A stretch of 64,000 nucleotides of DNA from SHVO01 sp041906145 (GTDB taxonomy: Bacteria > Pseudomonadota > Alphaproteobacteria > Rhodospirillales > Rhodospirillaceae): assembly GCA_041906145.1 (NCBI GenBank), contig JAYRJU010000005.1, positions 186,001 through 250,000 of the forward strand, in the 5' to 3' direction. Every line of letters starts with the position of its first letter. Position 1 is the stretch's first letter. This document shows positions 7,854 to 16,147 of the stretch, piece after piece. Below the pieces are notes generated by a model. The model worked only from the letters and a program-made list of their open reading frames with translations, was not told the DNA's origin and made no database searches. A program made the position numbers and the translations under genes.

Positions 7854-9152
7854 ATGTCCCAAAGCAGTCCGGAAAGCCTCATCGCGCAGATTGCCGCAAC
7901 ACAGGATGATCTGGCGGCGCTGCAATCCATGTGCATCGCCAATGCGGAAACCCGGCGCGATGCGGTCGTCGCCGCCCTGGAAGAAATTTGCCGCAGCGGC
8001 AAAGGCAATGTCGCGATTCGCGCGGCCCAGTTAAACTTTCTGGTTCATCACAAGGAAATCTACGCCCGGCAACAGGCGAACCCTTCGCCTTATAATGCCG
8101 TCAGCCTCGATGATTGGCGGTTCCACGCCGTGCAGCCGGAAATAGCGCAATGGCAAGGCTTGACCGCGCAATGGCTCGCGCTGAAGCCGGATTCATACAG
8201 CGGAGTCTACACACGCGCCCTGTCGCTGATCGCGAATCAGCCCGCACAATCGGTGGAGCCCTTATTCGCGAAACTCCGAGCCCACATGCGGGCGGATTTG
8301 CCGTCGATCACCAATTTCGATGCAAGGTTTCATCACGGTCTAGAGCAAGCCGCTGAAGAAACTCGGACTGCGATGCCGGAGTTCGTTGCCGTGCGGCCGC
8401 GGCGAGGCGGCGAACGGTTCGTATTTAGCGCCTGCGACTACACCTACTTCGAAACCTACGGACTGCGGATGATGGCGTCGTTTCGGGGCCAGGAGGCAAA
8501 CTGCGGGTTTCACCTCCACCTTTTCGACACCACCGACGACGAGGCCCAGAGCGTGGTCGCGCGGCTCATCGACATGGGTCTCGATAACGTTTCCCTGTCC
8601 CGCGAATGGTCCGGCATGAGGTCCAACAATACCTCGCCGCAGCCAGCCTCCGAGGCGGCCAGGGGCTACTATCACGTCGCCCGGTTTTTCCGCTTTTGGC
8701 AAATCCTGCGCGCGGAGCCCGAGACCAGAGCGTGGCTTCTTGATGCTGACAGCCTCTTCCACGGGGACCTCGCGGTGCTCTTCAATCGTGCCCACGGACA
8801 GGACATATCGGTTTGGCTGGTGCCTGGACGGGTAGAGCCCAGCAACAAAATTGCGGCGGGACTTGTCGGCATCGCACCAACCGTCCGCGGGCGGCGCTTT
8901 TTGCAGCGTGTCGCCGGGTATGCCGCGGCCTGCATAAAGGCCAATGTTATCCCTTGGGGAACCGACCAAACTATCTTATACGCCGTGTACGTTGGTATGG
9001 CGGACGACGCGCCCACGATCGACCCGGTTAACGCGGCGATCTGCGACGGCCACTGCACGGAACGCGCAGCAATATGGCCCGGCAAGTGCGACGTAAAAAG
9101 TCCCAACTACCCGAATTTCGCGAAATTCCTTCAGGCTTTGAAGGCGGCATAA
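7854..9152 (+). CDS. Glycosyltransferase-like protein of unknown role inside the pur cluster
   Basis: 432 residues. The first ~190 residues are helical and not recognised. The C-terminal half looks like a GT-A-fold glycosyltransferase: RFVFSACDYTYFETYGLRMM, then a FHLHLFDTTDD strand-loop, the acidic LLDADSLFHGDL motif (DxD-like metal site), KIAAGLVGIAP, and WGTDQTILYAV near the end as in nucleotide-sugar transferases of the capsule/LPS type. It has no signal peptide or membrane span. It sits 60 nt after purC and 34 nt before purS in the same direction, so it is likely co-transcribed, yet no metabolic link to purine synthesis is evident. Donor and acceptor are unknown. Confidence 0.72.
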   Translation: MSQSSPESLIAQIAATQDDLAALQSMCIANAETRRDAVVAALEEICRSGKGNVAIRAAQLNFLVHHKEIYARQQANPSPYNAVSLDDWRFHAVQPEIAQWQGLTAQWLALKPDSYSGVYTRALSLIANQPAQSVEPLFAKLRAHMRADLPSITNFDARFHHGLEQAAEETRTAMPEFVAVRPRRGGERFVFSACDYTYFETYGLRMMASFRGQEANCGFHLHLFDTTDDEAQSVVARLIDMGLDNVSLSREWSGMRSNNTSPQPASEAARGYYHVARFFRFWQILRAEPETRAWLLDADSLFHGDLAVLFNRAHGQDISVWLVPGRVEPSNKIAAGLVGIAPTVRGRRFLQRVAGYAAACIKANVIPWGTDQTILYAVYVGMADDAPTIDPVNAAICDGHCTERAAIWPGKCDVKSPNYPNFAKFLQALKAA

Positions 9153-9186
9153 TGAACCATTCAACCCTGCTGACTGGAGAGCGTCG

Positions 9187-9429
9187 GTGAAAGCCAAAGT
9201 CCACATCACCCTTAAGAACGGCGTCCTCGATCCGCAAGGAAAGGCCGTCGAACACGCATTGCATGGCCAAGGCTTTAAGGGGGTCAGCGACGTGCGCCAG
9301 GGCAAGTTCATCGAACTGAAACTCACCGGCACCGACAAGGCCAAAGCTAAAGCCGAAGTCGAGGAGATGTGCCGCAAGCTCCTGGCAAACACGGTGATTG
9401 AGAATTTCACCGTTGAGGTGATCGAGTAA
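9187..9429 (+). CDS. purS: FGAM synthase subunit PurS
   Basis: 80 residues with a GTG start at 9187. The sequence MKAKVHITLKNGVLDPQGKAVEHAL with a QGKFIEL strand is the PurS signature. It bridges PurQ and short PurL in the three-part formylglycinamidine ribonucleotide synthase. Its TAA overlaps the purQ ATG by one base (TAATG), pointing to translational coupling. Confidence 0.96.
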   Translation: MKAKVHITLKNGVLDPQGKAVEHALHGQGFKGVSDVRQGKFIELKLTGTDKAKAKAEVEEMCRKLLANTVIENFTVEVIE

Positions 9430-10118
9430 TGAAGGCGGGCGTCGTCGTTTTCCCAGGTTCCAATTGTGATCGCGACGTCGCCGTCGCTCTGGAACAAAGC
9501 ACGGGCCAGAAAACCGCGATGCTCTGGCATCGCGACACCGATCTCCCCGATCTCGACCTCATCGTCGTACCGGGCGGTTTCTCTTACGGTGACTATTTGC
9601 GCTGCGGCGCCATGGCCGCCCACTCGCCGATCATGGGCGAGATCAAACGCCGCGTCGATAAAGGCACGCGTGTCCTCGGCATCTGCAATGGCTTCCAAGT
9701 CATCGCCGAAGCCGGCCTCGTTCCCGGCGTACTGATGCGCAACGCCGGTCTCAAGTACGTCTGCAAAGACGTCTATCTGCGCGTGGAAGACTCACAGAGC
9801 GCGTTCACGGCGCGCTACGATGTAGGTCAGGTGGTCCGCATTCCTATCGGCCACGGCGAAGGCAATTATTTCGCCGATGAAGAGACGCTCTCGCGCCTCG
9901 AAGGCGAAGGCCTCATCGCATTCCGTTACGCCACGCCCAAGGGCGAGATCACGCCCGACGCCAATCCGAACGGCAGCCAGCGCAATATCGCCGGCGTGTT
10001 CAACAAATCCCGCACCGTGCTCGGCATGATGCCTCATCCGGAGCGCTTGTCTGACCCGAAGCTGGGCGGCACCGATGGCCGCGCCATGTTCGATGCGCTC
10101 GTGGAGACCCTCGCATGA
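9429..10118 (+). CDS. purQ: FGAM synthase glutaminase subunit PurQ
   Basis: 229 residues. A class I glutamine amidotransferase that feeds ammonia to PurL. Visible are FPGSNCDRDVAVAL, the nucleophile-elbow Cys in RVLGICNGFQ, and the His-x-Glu of MMPHPER. GGFSYGDYLRCGA is typical of PurQ. It overlaps purS by 1 nt and purL by 4 nt. Confidence 0.97.
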   Translation: MKAGVVVFPGSNCDRDVAVALEQSTGQKTAMLWHRDTDLPDLDLIVVPGGFSYGDYLRCGAMAAHSPIMGEIKRRVDKGTRVLGICNGFQVIAEAGLVPGVLMRNAGLKYVCKDVYLRVEDSQSAFTARYDVGQVVRIPIGHGEGNYFADEETLSRLEGEGLIAFRYATPKGEITPDANPNGSQRNIAGVFNKSRTVLGMMPHPERLSDPKLGGTDGRAMFDALVETLA

Positions 10119-12307
10119 GCACCAAGAAAATTACAGCGGAAGACATCAAGACCCATGGTCTGTCGGACGCCGAATACAAAAAGATCCTCGAAGTGCTGGG
10201 CGGCCGCGAGCCGAACCTGGTGGAGCTTGGCATCTTCTCGGTGATGTGGTCGGAGCATTGCTCCTACAAGTCCTCGAAGAAGTGGCTGAAGACTCTGCCG
10301 ACCACCGCACCGTGGGTCATCTGCGGCCCCGGCGAGAACGCCGGCGTTATCGATATCGGCGACGGCCTGGCCGCCATCTTCAAGATGGAAAGCCATAACC
10401 ATCCCTCGTTCATCGAACCCTACCAGGGCGCGGCGACGGGCGTGGGCGGCATCCTGCGCGACGTCTTCACCATGGGCGCACGCCCCATCGCCAACATGAA
10501 CGCGCTGCGCTTCGGCTCGCCCGATCATCCGAAGACACGTCATCTCGTCAGCGGCGTGGTCGCGGGTATCGCGGGCTACGGCAACTGCGTCGGCGTACCG
10601 ACGGTTGGGGGCGAAGTGAATTTCCACCCCAGCTACAACGGCAACATTCTCGTCAACGCCATGACCGTTGGCCTCGCGAAGCAGGACAAGATTTTCTATT
10701 CGGCGGCCGCCGGCGCCGGCAACCCCGTGGTCTACGTCGGTTCCAAGACGGGCCGCGACGGCATCCACGGCGCGACCATGGCGTCCGCTGAGTTCGACGC
10801 CAATTCCGAGGAGAAGCGCCCCACCGTTCAGGTCGGGGACCCATTCACCGAAAAGCTCCTCATCGAAGCCTGCATGGAACTGATGGCGACCGACGCCATC
10901 CAGTCGATCCAGGACATGGGCGCCGCCGGCCTCACCAGCTCGTCGTTCGAGATGGCCTCCAAGGGCGGCATGGGCGTCGAGCTCGAGATGGAGAAAGTGC
11001 CTCAGCGCGAAGAAGGCATGACCCCGTACGAGATGATGCTCTCCGAGAGCCAGGAGCGCATGCTCATTATCTTGAAGCCGGGCAAGGAAGACATCGCCCG
11101 CGCCATCTTCGAGAAGTGGGAACTGGATTTCGCCGTGATCGGTCACTTGACCAACACTGGCCGCATGATCCTCAAGTTCCACGGCGAAGTGGTGTGCGAT
11201 CTGCCGATCGATCCCCTCGCCCAGGCTTCGCCGGAATATGACCGTCCGTGGACCCCGACCCGCCGTCAGTCGATCCTGGAAGCCAAGGACGTCAAGGACG
11301 TTGCCTGGAACGAAGCCCTCAAGACACTCATGGGCTGTCCGGATCTCGCCAGCCGCCGTTGGGTCTACGAGCAATACGACCACATGGTCATGGCCGACAC
11401 CTGCCAACGCCCAGGCGGCGACGCCGCCGTCGTGCGCATCCACGGCACTAACCGCGGCCTAGCTATTTCCACCGACGTGACGCCGCGCTACGTGCTGGCC
11501 GATCCGCTGGAAGGCGGCCGTCAGGCCGTCGCGGAGACCTGGCGCAACGTGACCGCCGTGGGCGGCCGTCCGCTGGCCATCACCGATAACCTCAACTTCG
11601 GCAATCCGCAGAAGCCCGAGATCATGGGCCAGATCGTCGAAGCCATCAAAGGCATCGGCGAAGCCTGTAAGGAACTCGACTATCCGGTCATCTCGGGCAA
11701 CGTCTCGCTCTACAACGAAACGGACGGCAACCCGATCCTACCGACCCCCGCCATCGGCGGCGTCGGCCTGATCGACAACCTCGACACCATGATGACGGTG
11801 CCTTTCAAGGCCGAGAAGGAGATCATCCTCCTTGCCGGTCAGCGCGGCGGCGGCTGGCTTGGCCAGTCGCTCTACCTCCGGGAAGTCTGCGGTCAGGAAA
11901 AGGGCGCTCCGCCTCCCGTCGATCTCAAGCACGAACTTGCCGTTGGCAATTTCGTGCGCGCCATGATCCACGGCCGCAAGATCACCGCCTGCCACGATCT
12001 CTCCGACGGCGGCTTGATGGTCGCGATCGCCGAAATGGCGCTCACGGGTGATATTGGCGCGCAGTTGAGCGGCATCGCCGGTCACGCCCGCCTCTTCGGT
12101 GAAGATCAGGCGCGGTATGTGCTGACCGTAAAGACGTCCGATCTCTCTGGCGTGAAGGCGGCAGCGCTCGCGGCCAATATTCCGCTCGAGGAAATCGGTG
12201 TCACGGGTGGCAGCGCGATCAGCCTGGGCGGCGCGAGCGTTTCCCTCGCCGAGCTGCGCAAGCTCAACGAGGACTGGTTCCCGAATTACATGTCCCGGCC
12301 GAACTAG
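10115..12307 (+). CDS. purL: FGAM synthase subunit PurL (short type)
   Basis: 730 residues, the short PurL that needs PurS and PurQ. It converts FGAR, glutamine and ATP to FGAM. Seen are MWSEHCSYKSSKKWLK, the FKMESHNHPS motif, GAAGLTSSSFEMASKGG and the second AIRS-like half with ACHDLSDGGLMVAIAEMA. It starts within the last codons of purQ (ATGA overlap). A BolA gene follows after 10 nt. Confidence 0.98.
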   Translation: MSTKKITAEDIKTHGLSDAEYKKILEVLGGREPNLVELGIFSVMWSEHCSYKSSKKWLKTLPTTAPWVICGPGENAGVIDIGDGLAAIFKMESHNHPSFIEPYQGAATGVGGILRDVFTMGARPIANMNALRFGSPDHPKTRHLVSGVVAGIAGYGNCVGVPTVGGEVNFHPSYNGNILVNAMTVGLAKQDKIFYSAAAGAGNPVVYVGSKTGRDGIHGATMASAEFDANSEEKRPTVQVGDPFTEKLLIEACMELMATDAIQSIQDMGAAGLTSSSFEMASKGGMGVELEMEKVPQREEGMTPYEMMLSESQERMLIILKPGKEDIARAIFEKWELDFAVIGHLTNTGRMILKFHGEVVCDLPIDPLAQASPEYDRPWTPTRRQSILEAKDVKDVAWNEALKTLMGCPDLASRRWVYEQYDHMVMADTCQRPGGDAAVVRIHGTNRGLAISTDVTPRYVLADPLEGGRQAVAETWRNVTAVGGRPLAITDNLNFGNPQKPEIMGQIVEAIKGIGEACKELDYPVISGNVSLYNETDGNPILPTPAIGGVGLIDNLDTMMTVPFKAEKEIILLAGQRGGGWLGQSLYLREVCGQEKGAPPPVDLKHELAVGNFVRAMIHGRKITACHDLSDGGLMVAIAEMALTGDIGAQLSGIAGHARLFGEDQARYVLTVKTSDLSGVKAAALAANIPLEEIGVTGGSAISLGGASVSLAELRKLNEDWFPNYMSRPN

Positions 12308-12317
12308 GAGCATCCTC

Positions 12318-12551
12318 ATGGCAATGGCCGCGAACGAAATCGAACAGATGATCAAGGCCGCGTTCCCGGATGCGACCGTCGAGATTCAGGACCTGCGGGG
12401 CGACGGCGACCATTACGCCGCCGTCGTCACCTCGTCCGCCTTTAAGGGCAAGTCACGGGTCCAGCAGCACCAGATGGTCTACGCGGCGCTCAAGGGAAAG
12501 ATGGGCGGCCAATTGCACGCCCTGGCGTTGACCACCCAGGCGCCCGCTTGA
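12318..12551 (+). CDS. BolA family protein (IbaG/YrbA-like)
   Basis: 77 residues starting MAMAANEIEQMIKAAFPDA, with AGGAG about 8 nt upstream. The VEIQDLRGDGDHYAAVVTSS segment and the conserved His in VQQHQMVYAAL match the BolA fold, whose members bind [2Fe-2S] clusters together with monothiol CGFS glutaredoxins. A CGFS glutaredoxin (15752-16081) lies 3 kb downstream, consistent with such pairing (inference). It is co-directional with purL and may be co-transcribed. A second ATG at 12324 is a possible start. Confidence 0.93.
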   Translation: MAMAANEIEQMIKAAFPDATVEIQDLRGDGDHYAAVVTSSAFKGKSRVQQHQMVYAALKGKMGGQLHALALTTQAPA

Positions 12552-12578
12552 TTTGCGGTCAGGACCGTCGACGCCCCG

Positions 12579-13100
12579 CTATTTCGCGGCCGCTTCCGCG
12601 AATTTCTTGAGGTTTCCGGTCTGCTGAGCCAGGACGCCGTCCACCGCCGGCGCCCATTTCTGGAAACCTTCCTTTACGTAACCGCCGGCGCGGAATGTCA
12701 GGGTGAGTTCGGTCTCGGCGCCGCTCGCCGACAAACTGAACGTCAGCGTTCCATCAGCGGCGAGATTGAAAAAAGGCCCCAGCGAACCGCGGGTCACCAG
12801 CATCGCCGGAGGGCGCATATGGGTCACGCGCATGTGCTCCACGCCGCCGCCGTTCGGCATCGTCTCGCACCAGCACCCCCCGATCTTCGGGTCGAACGTG
12901 ATGTTCTCCGATGCGCCGGAGAAGGTGTGATCGGAGCTCCACCACTTCGCCGGTTGGATCAGCGCCGCCCAGAGATTCTCGGGCGTCGCGGCAATACGAA
13001 CGACCTGCTTGATCTCCATGCCGTTGGCGGCGACATCGACGACTTCGGCCTGCGTGGGTGTGGCAAACCCCAGCACAAGAGCAACCGCGAAAAACCGCAA
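12579..13100 (-). CDS. Exported SRPBCC/AHSA1-like protein
   Basis: 173 residues. The start is TTG at 13100, supported by a GGGGAGGGG Shine-Dalgarno just upstream, and yields a signal peptide (MRFFAVALVLGFATPTQAEV). The mature part has the START/AHSA1 pattern: IKQVVRIAATPENLWAALIQPAKWW, SGASENITFDPKIGGCWCE, and the C-terminal helix GVLAQQTGNLKKF. The family binds hydrophobic ligands; an exported version suggests a periplasmic role, but ligand and pathway are unknown. It is convergent with the BolA gene. Confidence 0.82.
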   Translation of the reverse strand: MRFFAVALVLGFATPTQAEVVDVAANGMEIKQVVRIAATPENLWAALIQPAKWWSSDHTFSGASENITFDPKIGGCWCETMPNGGGVEHMRVTHMRPPAMLVTRGSLGPFFNLAADGTLTFSLSASGAETELTLTFRAGGYVKEGFQKWAPAVDGVLAQQTGNLKKFAEAAAK

Positions 13101-13161
13101 AGGCCCCTCCCCCGTGAGTGGTGCGCCTCGAGGGTAAGCTGGCAGTCTTTTCCTGTCACCT

Positions 13162-13395
13162 GCCCATCCAGGACCGCGCGCACGATCCGCGCCAGCGTCA
13201 AAGGAGACCCGGGTTTACCGAAGAAACCTTCCGCCTTTGTCCTTCAGGCCCGGTCTTCCTCCGCGTTGCCCGAGCCTGGACACAGGGCCGCCTGGAGACT
13301 GGAGTTGAGTTTTTTGGCCTCGTGGATGAACGTGAGGCCGGTCATGTCCGGCATATTGTGGTCACTGGCGCGCAAATCGACGCTGCCGCGAGTCT
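13162..13395 (-). pseudogene. Relic of a response-regulator receiver domain
   Basis: Minus-strand translation gives a recognisable receiver fragment: VDLRASDHNMPDMTGLTFIH (the SDxNMPxMTG phospho-Asp block), then EAKKLNSSLQAAL, an in-frame TGA at 13244-13246, then AEGFFGKPGSPLTLARIVRA, the Lys-Pro block and last helix. The N-terminal DD pocket is not recognisable. The stop and missing front half mark decay. It fills most of the 13101-13513 gap; no other gene is seen there. Confidence 0.72.
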
Positions 13396-13458
13396 GGTAA
13401 CGCCTGCGATTGCTTGGCAAAACGGCGCACAGTGCAATGGAATCAGACCTCTAACAGA

Positions 13459-13490
13459 AAAAGGCGGCGTCCCGGAGGGCGCCGCCTTTT
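13459..13490. terminator. Strong terminator after the NHL gene
   Basis: Arms AAAAGGCGGCG (13459-13469) and CGCCGCCTTTT (13480-13490) are perfect complements with a 10-nt loop. On the minus strand they end in TTTTTCTG, 24 nt past the NHL stop codon. Confidence 0.85.
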
Positions 13491-13513
13491 CAGTCCCAGC
13501 GTTGTGAAACGCT

Positions 13514-14608
13514 TTATTTCTTCAGCTTCACTTCTTGCCCCATCAGCCTCGCCTTGTCCGCGCCCTTCTTGGGCGTGAACTTCTGGACGCGGTTGTTGTT
13601 GGCATCAGCCACATACAGGTTGCCGGCATTATCGACGTCGTATTGATGCGGGTTGTCCATCAGACCCGGCTCGTCGCCGAAGATGCCCCAGTACGATAGA
13701 AGCTTGCCGTTGGTGTCGAACTTGGCGAAGCGGTTATAGCCGGCCGCCGCCACCCAGATGCCGCCGTCTTCCGTGGCGACCACGCGCGTCACGCTGCGCA
13801 CGTTCGGCCACTGGTCCAGGAACTTGCCGTTCTCATCGAAAATCTGGATGCGGTTGTTGACGCGGTCCGCCACGTAAAGGCGGCGGTTGGCGTCGATCCC
13901 CACCGAGTGCACCAGGTTGAACTGGCCCGGGCCCGAACCCTTGGTGCCCCATGCCGTGACGTATTTCCCCGCCTTATCGAACTTCACGACGCGGGAGTTG
14001 GTGTACCCGTCCGAGATATAGAAGCTGCCGTCCGGCATGAAGCTGATGCTCGCCGGATCGCTGAAGTGGGTCTGGTCCGTGCCGCGCACGCCCTTTTCGC
14101 CGATCTTCATCACCAATTGCTTGCCGTCGTTGGTGAACTTCAGGATGCGGTGATTGAAGCGGTCGACCACCCACACATGGTGCTCGGGATCGTACGGATC
14201 GATGACAATATGATGAGGAATCGAGATCTCGGCGTTCCACTGCGACCAGTTCTCGATCACTTTGCCGTCGGCGTTCAGCACCAGGATGTTGTTCACGTCG
14301 CCCTTGGCGAGATCCTTCTCGTCCTTCACGACGACGGTTTTGCCGATCACCTTGCCGTCGGCCGACAACAAAGGATGTCCGGCGCGCGTGTCGTTACGGT
14401 CGACGAAACCCACGAAGACGCGGTTCGGATCCTCGGCATTCACCGCCACGGCGCGTTGGTCGAAGCCTTCGATGCCCGGCTTGAACCAGCCGGCGACAAC
14501 GTCATACGGGCCGGTTTCGTCCAATCCGCCTTTCTCCTGCGCGGCGGCAGGCATGGAAACGGCGAGCGCGGCGAACGACAGCCCGACAAGAACGTGTTTA
14601 ATTTTCAT
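13514..14608 (-). CDS. Exported NHL-repeat beta-propeller protein (PAL-like)
   Basis: 364 residues from ATG 14608, with GGAGG about 8 nt upstream. Signal peptide MKIKHVLVGLSFAALAVSMP, cleavage near AAAQE. Repeated NHL blades are visible: HHVWVVDRFNHRILKFTNDG, GSFYISDGYTNSRVVKFDKAG, RRLYVADRVNNRIQIFDENG and GNLYVADANNNRVQKFTPKK. The arrangement resembles the peptidyl-alpha-hydroxyglycine alpha-amidating lyase-like subgroup of NHL proteins, a six-bladed metal-binding propeller. Enzymatic activity in bacteria is not established. It is monocistronic with its own terminator. Confidence 0.88.
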   Translation of the reverse strand: MKIKHVLVGLSFAALAVSMPAAAQEKGGLDETGPYDVVAGWFKPGIEGFDQRAVAVNAEDPNRVFVGFVDRNDTRAGHPLLSADGKVIGKTVVVKDEKDLAKGDVNNILVLNADGKVIENWSQWNAEISIPHHIVIDPYDPEHHVWVVDRFNHRILKFTNDGKQLVMKIGEKGVRGTDQTHFSDPASISFMPDGSFYISDGYTNSRVVKFDKAGKYVTAWGTKGSGPGQFNLVHSVGIDANRRLYVADRVNNRIQIFDENGKFLDQWPNVRSVTRVVATEDGGIWVAAAGYNRFAKFDTNGKLLSYWGIFGDEPGLMDNPHQYDVDNAGNLYVADANNNRVQKFTPKKGADKARLMGQEVKLKK

Positions 14609-14784
14609 GATCAATCCTCCCCGAAAAAGCGATGCCGAAACGTAACGAGAAATCAGCCCCCGATCTATTGCCATCTCGGCAACCGCCCTAGTTCCGGAGC
14701 GTTTTTTTTAAGGACAAAAGTTCACGCTCCTGTGAGTGTGGGCCCATAAGCAAAACTCCGCCGAGCGCGCAAGGGAGCCTCAGG

Positions 14785-15276
14785 ATGTCAGAAGCGCAGC
14801 CTACCGCGCGCGACCGCACCGTCCTCAACGGCCGCCGCTTCCTGGTGGTTGACGACCACGGCTACATGATCGACGTGATCAACGAGATCCTGAAGCACTT
14901 TGGCGCCGACGAAACCGTGCGCGCCGATAGCGTCGACACAGCCCTGGGACGTATCGACGCGCGCCGCGGGGTGGATGTCATCGTGTGCGATTTCAATATG
15001 AAACCGGTCAACGGCATCCAATTTCTGCAAACCATCCGAACGGGCAAGCATCCTCACATCAATCGCGATCAGCGTTTCATCCTGCTCACCGGCCACGGCG
15101 AGATGGATGTGGTGCGCGCGGCCAAGGGTCTCGACGTGAACGGCTACGTCGTCAAACCCGTCGCGCCGGATATTTTCATAAAGACGGTCGAACGCGCTCT
15201 CGCCGCCCCGCCGGCCTTGAAACCGCCGGGCGAGTACGAGCGTATCGCCACCGGCGATCTTCGACGTTTTCAGTAG
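14785..15276 (+). CDS. Single-domain response regulator
   Basis: 163 residues; AAGGGAG lies upstream of ATG 14785. A receiver domain only: FLVVDDHGYM acidic pocket, phospho-acceptor Asp69 in VIVCDFNMKPVNG, Thr in LLTGHGEM, Lys124 in GYVVKPVAP. There is no output domain; the C-terminal ~25 residues (PPALKPPGEYERIATGDLRR) are a short tail. No sensor kinase is adjacent. CheY/DivK-like signalling by protein contact is the likely mode. Confidence 0.93.
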   Translation: MSEAQPTARDRTVLNGRRFLVVDDHGYMIDVINEILKHFGADETVRADSVDTALGRIDARRGVDVIVCDFNMKPVNGIQFLQTIRTGKHPHINRDQRFILLTGHGEMDVVRAAKGLDVNGYVVKPVAPDIFIKTVERALAAPPALKPPGEYERIATGDLRRFQ

Positions 15277-15376
15277 TCTGGGGTTGCGCAACGTCCGCGC
15301 CCACCACTGCTTAATATGACCGTAATGCGGCGCGGCGAGACGTGACGAGGAGCCCCCAAACGGGTAAAATCGCGCC

Positions 15377-15667
15377 ATGAAGTATGTGACCGTCGCGCTC
15401 GTTCTGCTTTCCTCCGGGGCCGCTTCCGCACAAGGGATGCCGTCCTTGCCCGCGCCAGGCATGCAGGGACAATTCAGCAACCCCGCGCAAGGCGCTCCGC
15501 CGCCGCCGACCAAGAAACTGCCGAACGGCGAGTGCGTCACGACGGCGGCGCGCAACTACGACAGCATCCGCAATTTCATCCCGTTCGTTTCGCTCGAGGA
15601 TTGCCTCAAGAGCGGCGGCCGGCCGGCCGCGCCGGGGCCGGCGATGGGCGGCCGCAAAGCCGGTTGA
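15377..15667 (+). CDS. Small exported Pro/Gly-rich protein, unknown function
   Basis: 96 residues with a signal peptide (MKYVTVALVLLSSGAASAQG). The mature chain is Pro/Gly/Gln-rich at first (SLPAPGMQGQFSNPAQGAPP). It then has a short ordered block with two Cys: NGECVTTAARNYDSIRNFIP and VSLEDCLKSGG. This Cys pair could form a disulfide in the periplasm. No family was recognised. It is 100 nt after the response regulator and just before grxD. Confidence 0.7.
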   Translation: MKYVTVALVLLSSGAASAQGMPSLPAPGMQGQFSNPAQGAPPPPTKKLPNGECVTTAARNYDSIRNFIPFVSLEDCLKSGGRPAAPGPAMGGRKAG

Positions 15668-15685
15668 TGGGGCATTCGGGGGCTC

Positions 15686-15713
15686 TTGTACTCCCCGGCC
15701 CACCGCCTATATT
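15686..15713 (+). promoter_or_regulatory. Candidate promoter of grxD
   Basis: TTGTAC (15686-15691), 16-nt spacer, TATATT (15708-15713). The leader to ATG 15752 would be about 32 nt and includes AAGGA (15740-15744). Confidence 0.45.
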
Positions 15714-15751
15714 CCCGTCATACCGGGGCTTTCCCCTTTAAGGACACCATC

Positions 15752-16081
15752 ATGACCAATCCCGCTATTGAGCAGATCCAGAAGGACATCGGCGAGAACG
15801 ACGTCGTCCTGTACATGAAGGGCACGCCGCAGTTTCCGCAGTGCGGCTTCTCGGCCGCCGTCGTCCAGGTGCTCAACCACTTCGGCGTCCCCTACAAGGG
15901 CGTCAACGTCCTCGCCGATCAGGGCATCCGCGAAGGCATCAAGGAATTCACCCAGTGGCCGACCATCCCGCAGCTCTATGTGAAGGGTGAGTTCGTCGGC
16001 GGCTGCGATATCGTGCGCGAGATGGCCGAAAGCGGCGAACTCGAGACGCTGTTCAAGGACAAGCAGATCCCGACCGCCTAA
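15752..16081 (+). CDS. grxD: Monothiol CGFS glutaredoxin (Grx4 type)
   Basis: 109 residues, a single domain. The active-site motif QCGFS (Cys31) and the glutathione-binding WPTIPQLYVKGEFVGGCDIV block identify a monothiol glutaredoxin. These carry a [2Fe-2S] cluster and pass it to targets, often as a heterodimer with BolA proteins, one of which is encoded at 12318-12551. The ATG at 15752 has AAGGA upstream; a longer frame from 15686 starts in the promoter. Confidence 0.97.
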   Translation: MTNPAIEQIQKDIGENDVVLYMKGTPQFPQCGFSAAVVQVLNHFGVPYKGVNVLADQGIREGIKEFTQWPTIPQLYVKGEFVGGCDIVREMAESGELETLFKDKQIPTA

Positions 16082-16103
16082 CAGGTCTCGGACCGCTGAA
16101 ATG

Positions 16104-16132
16104 AAAAGGGCCCCAGCGATGGGGCCCTTTTT
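16104..16132 (+). terminator. Intrinsic terminator of grxD
   Basis: Stem AAAAGGGCCCC / GGGGCCCTTTT with a 6-nt loop AGCGAT and a TTTTT run. Its 29 nt recur exactly, in reverse orientation, at 17415-17443 after rpsD. Confidence 0.9.
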
Positions 16133-16147
16133 GTTTGGGTATTGTCC

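Noticed and set aside
10034..11443. Long minus-strand ORF opposite purL (469 codons)
   Set aside because: His/Asp/Ala/Val-rich shadow of the purL codon pattern; no domain, and the plus strand is certain.
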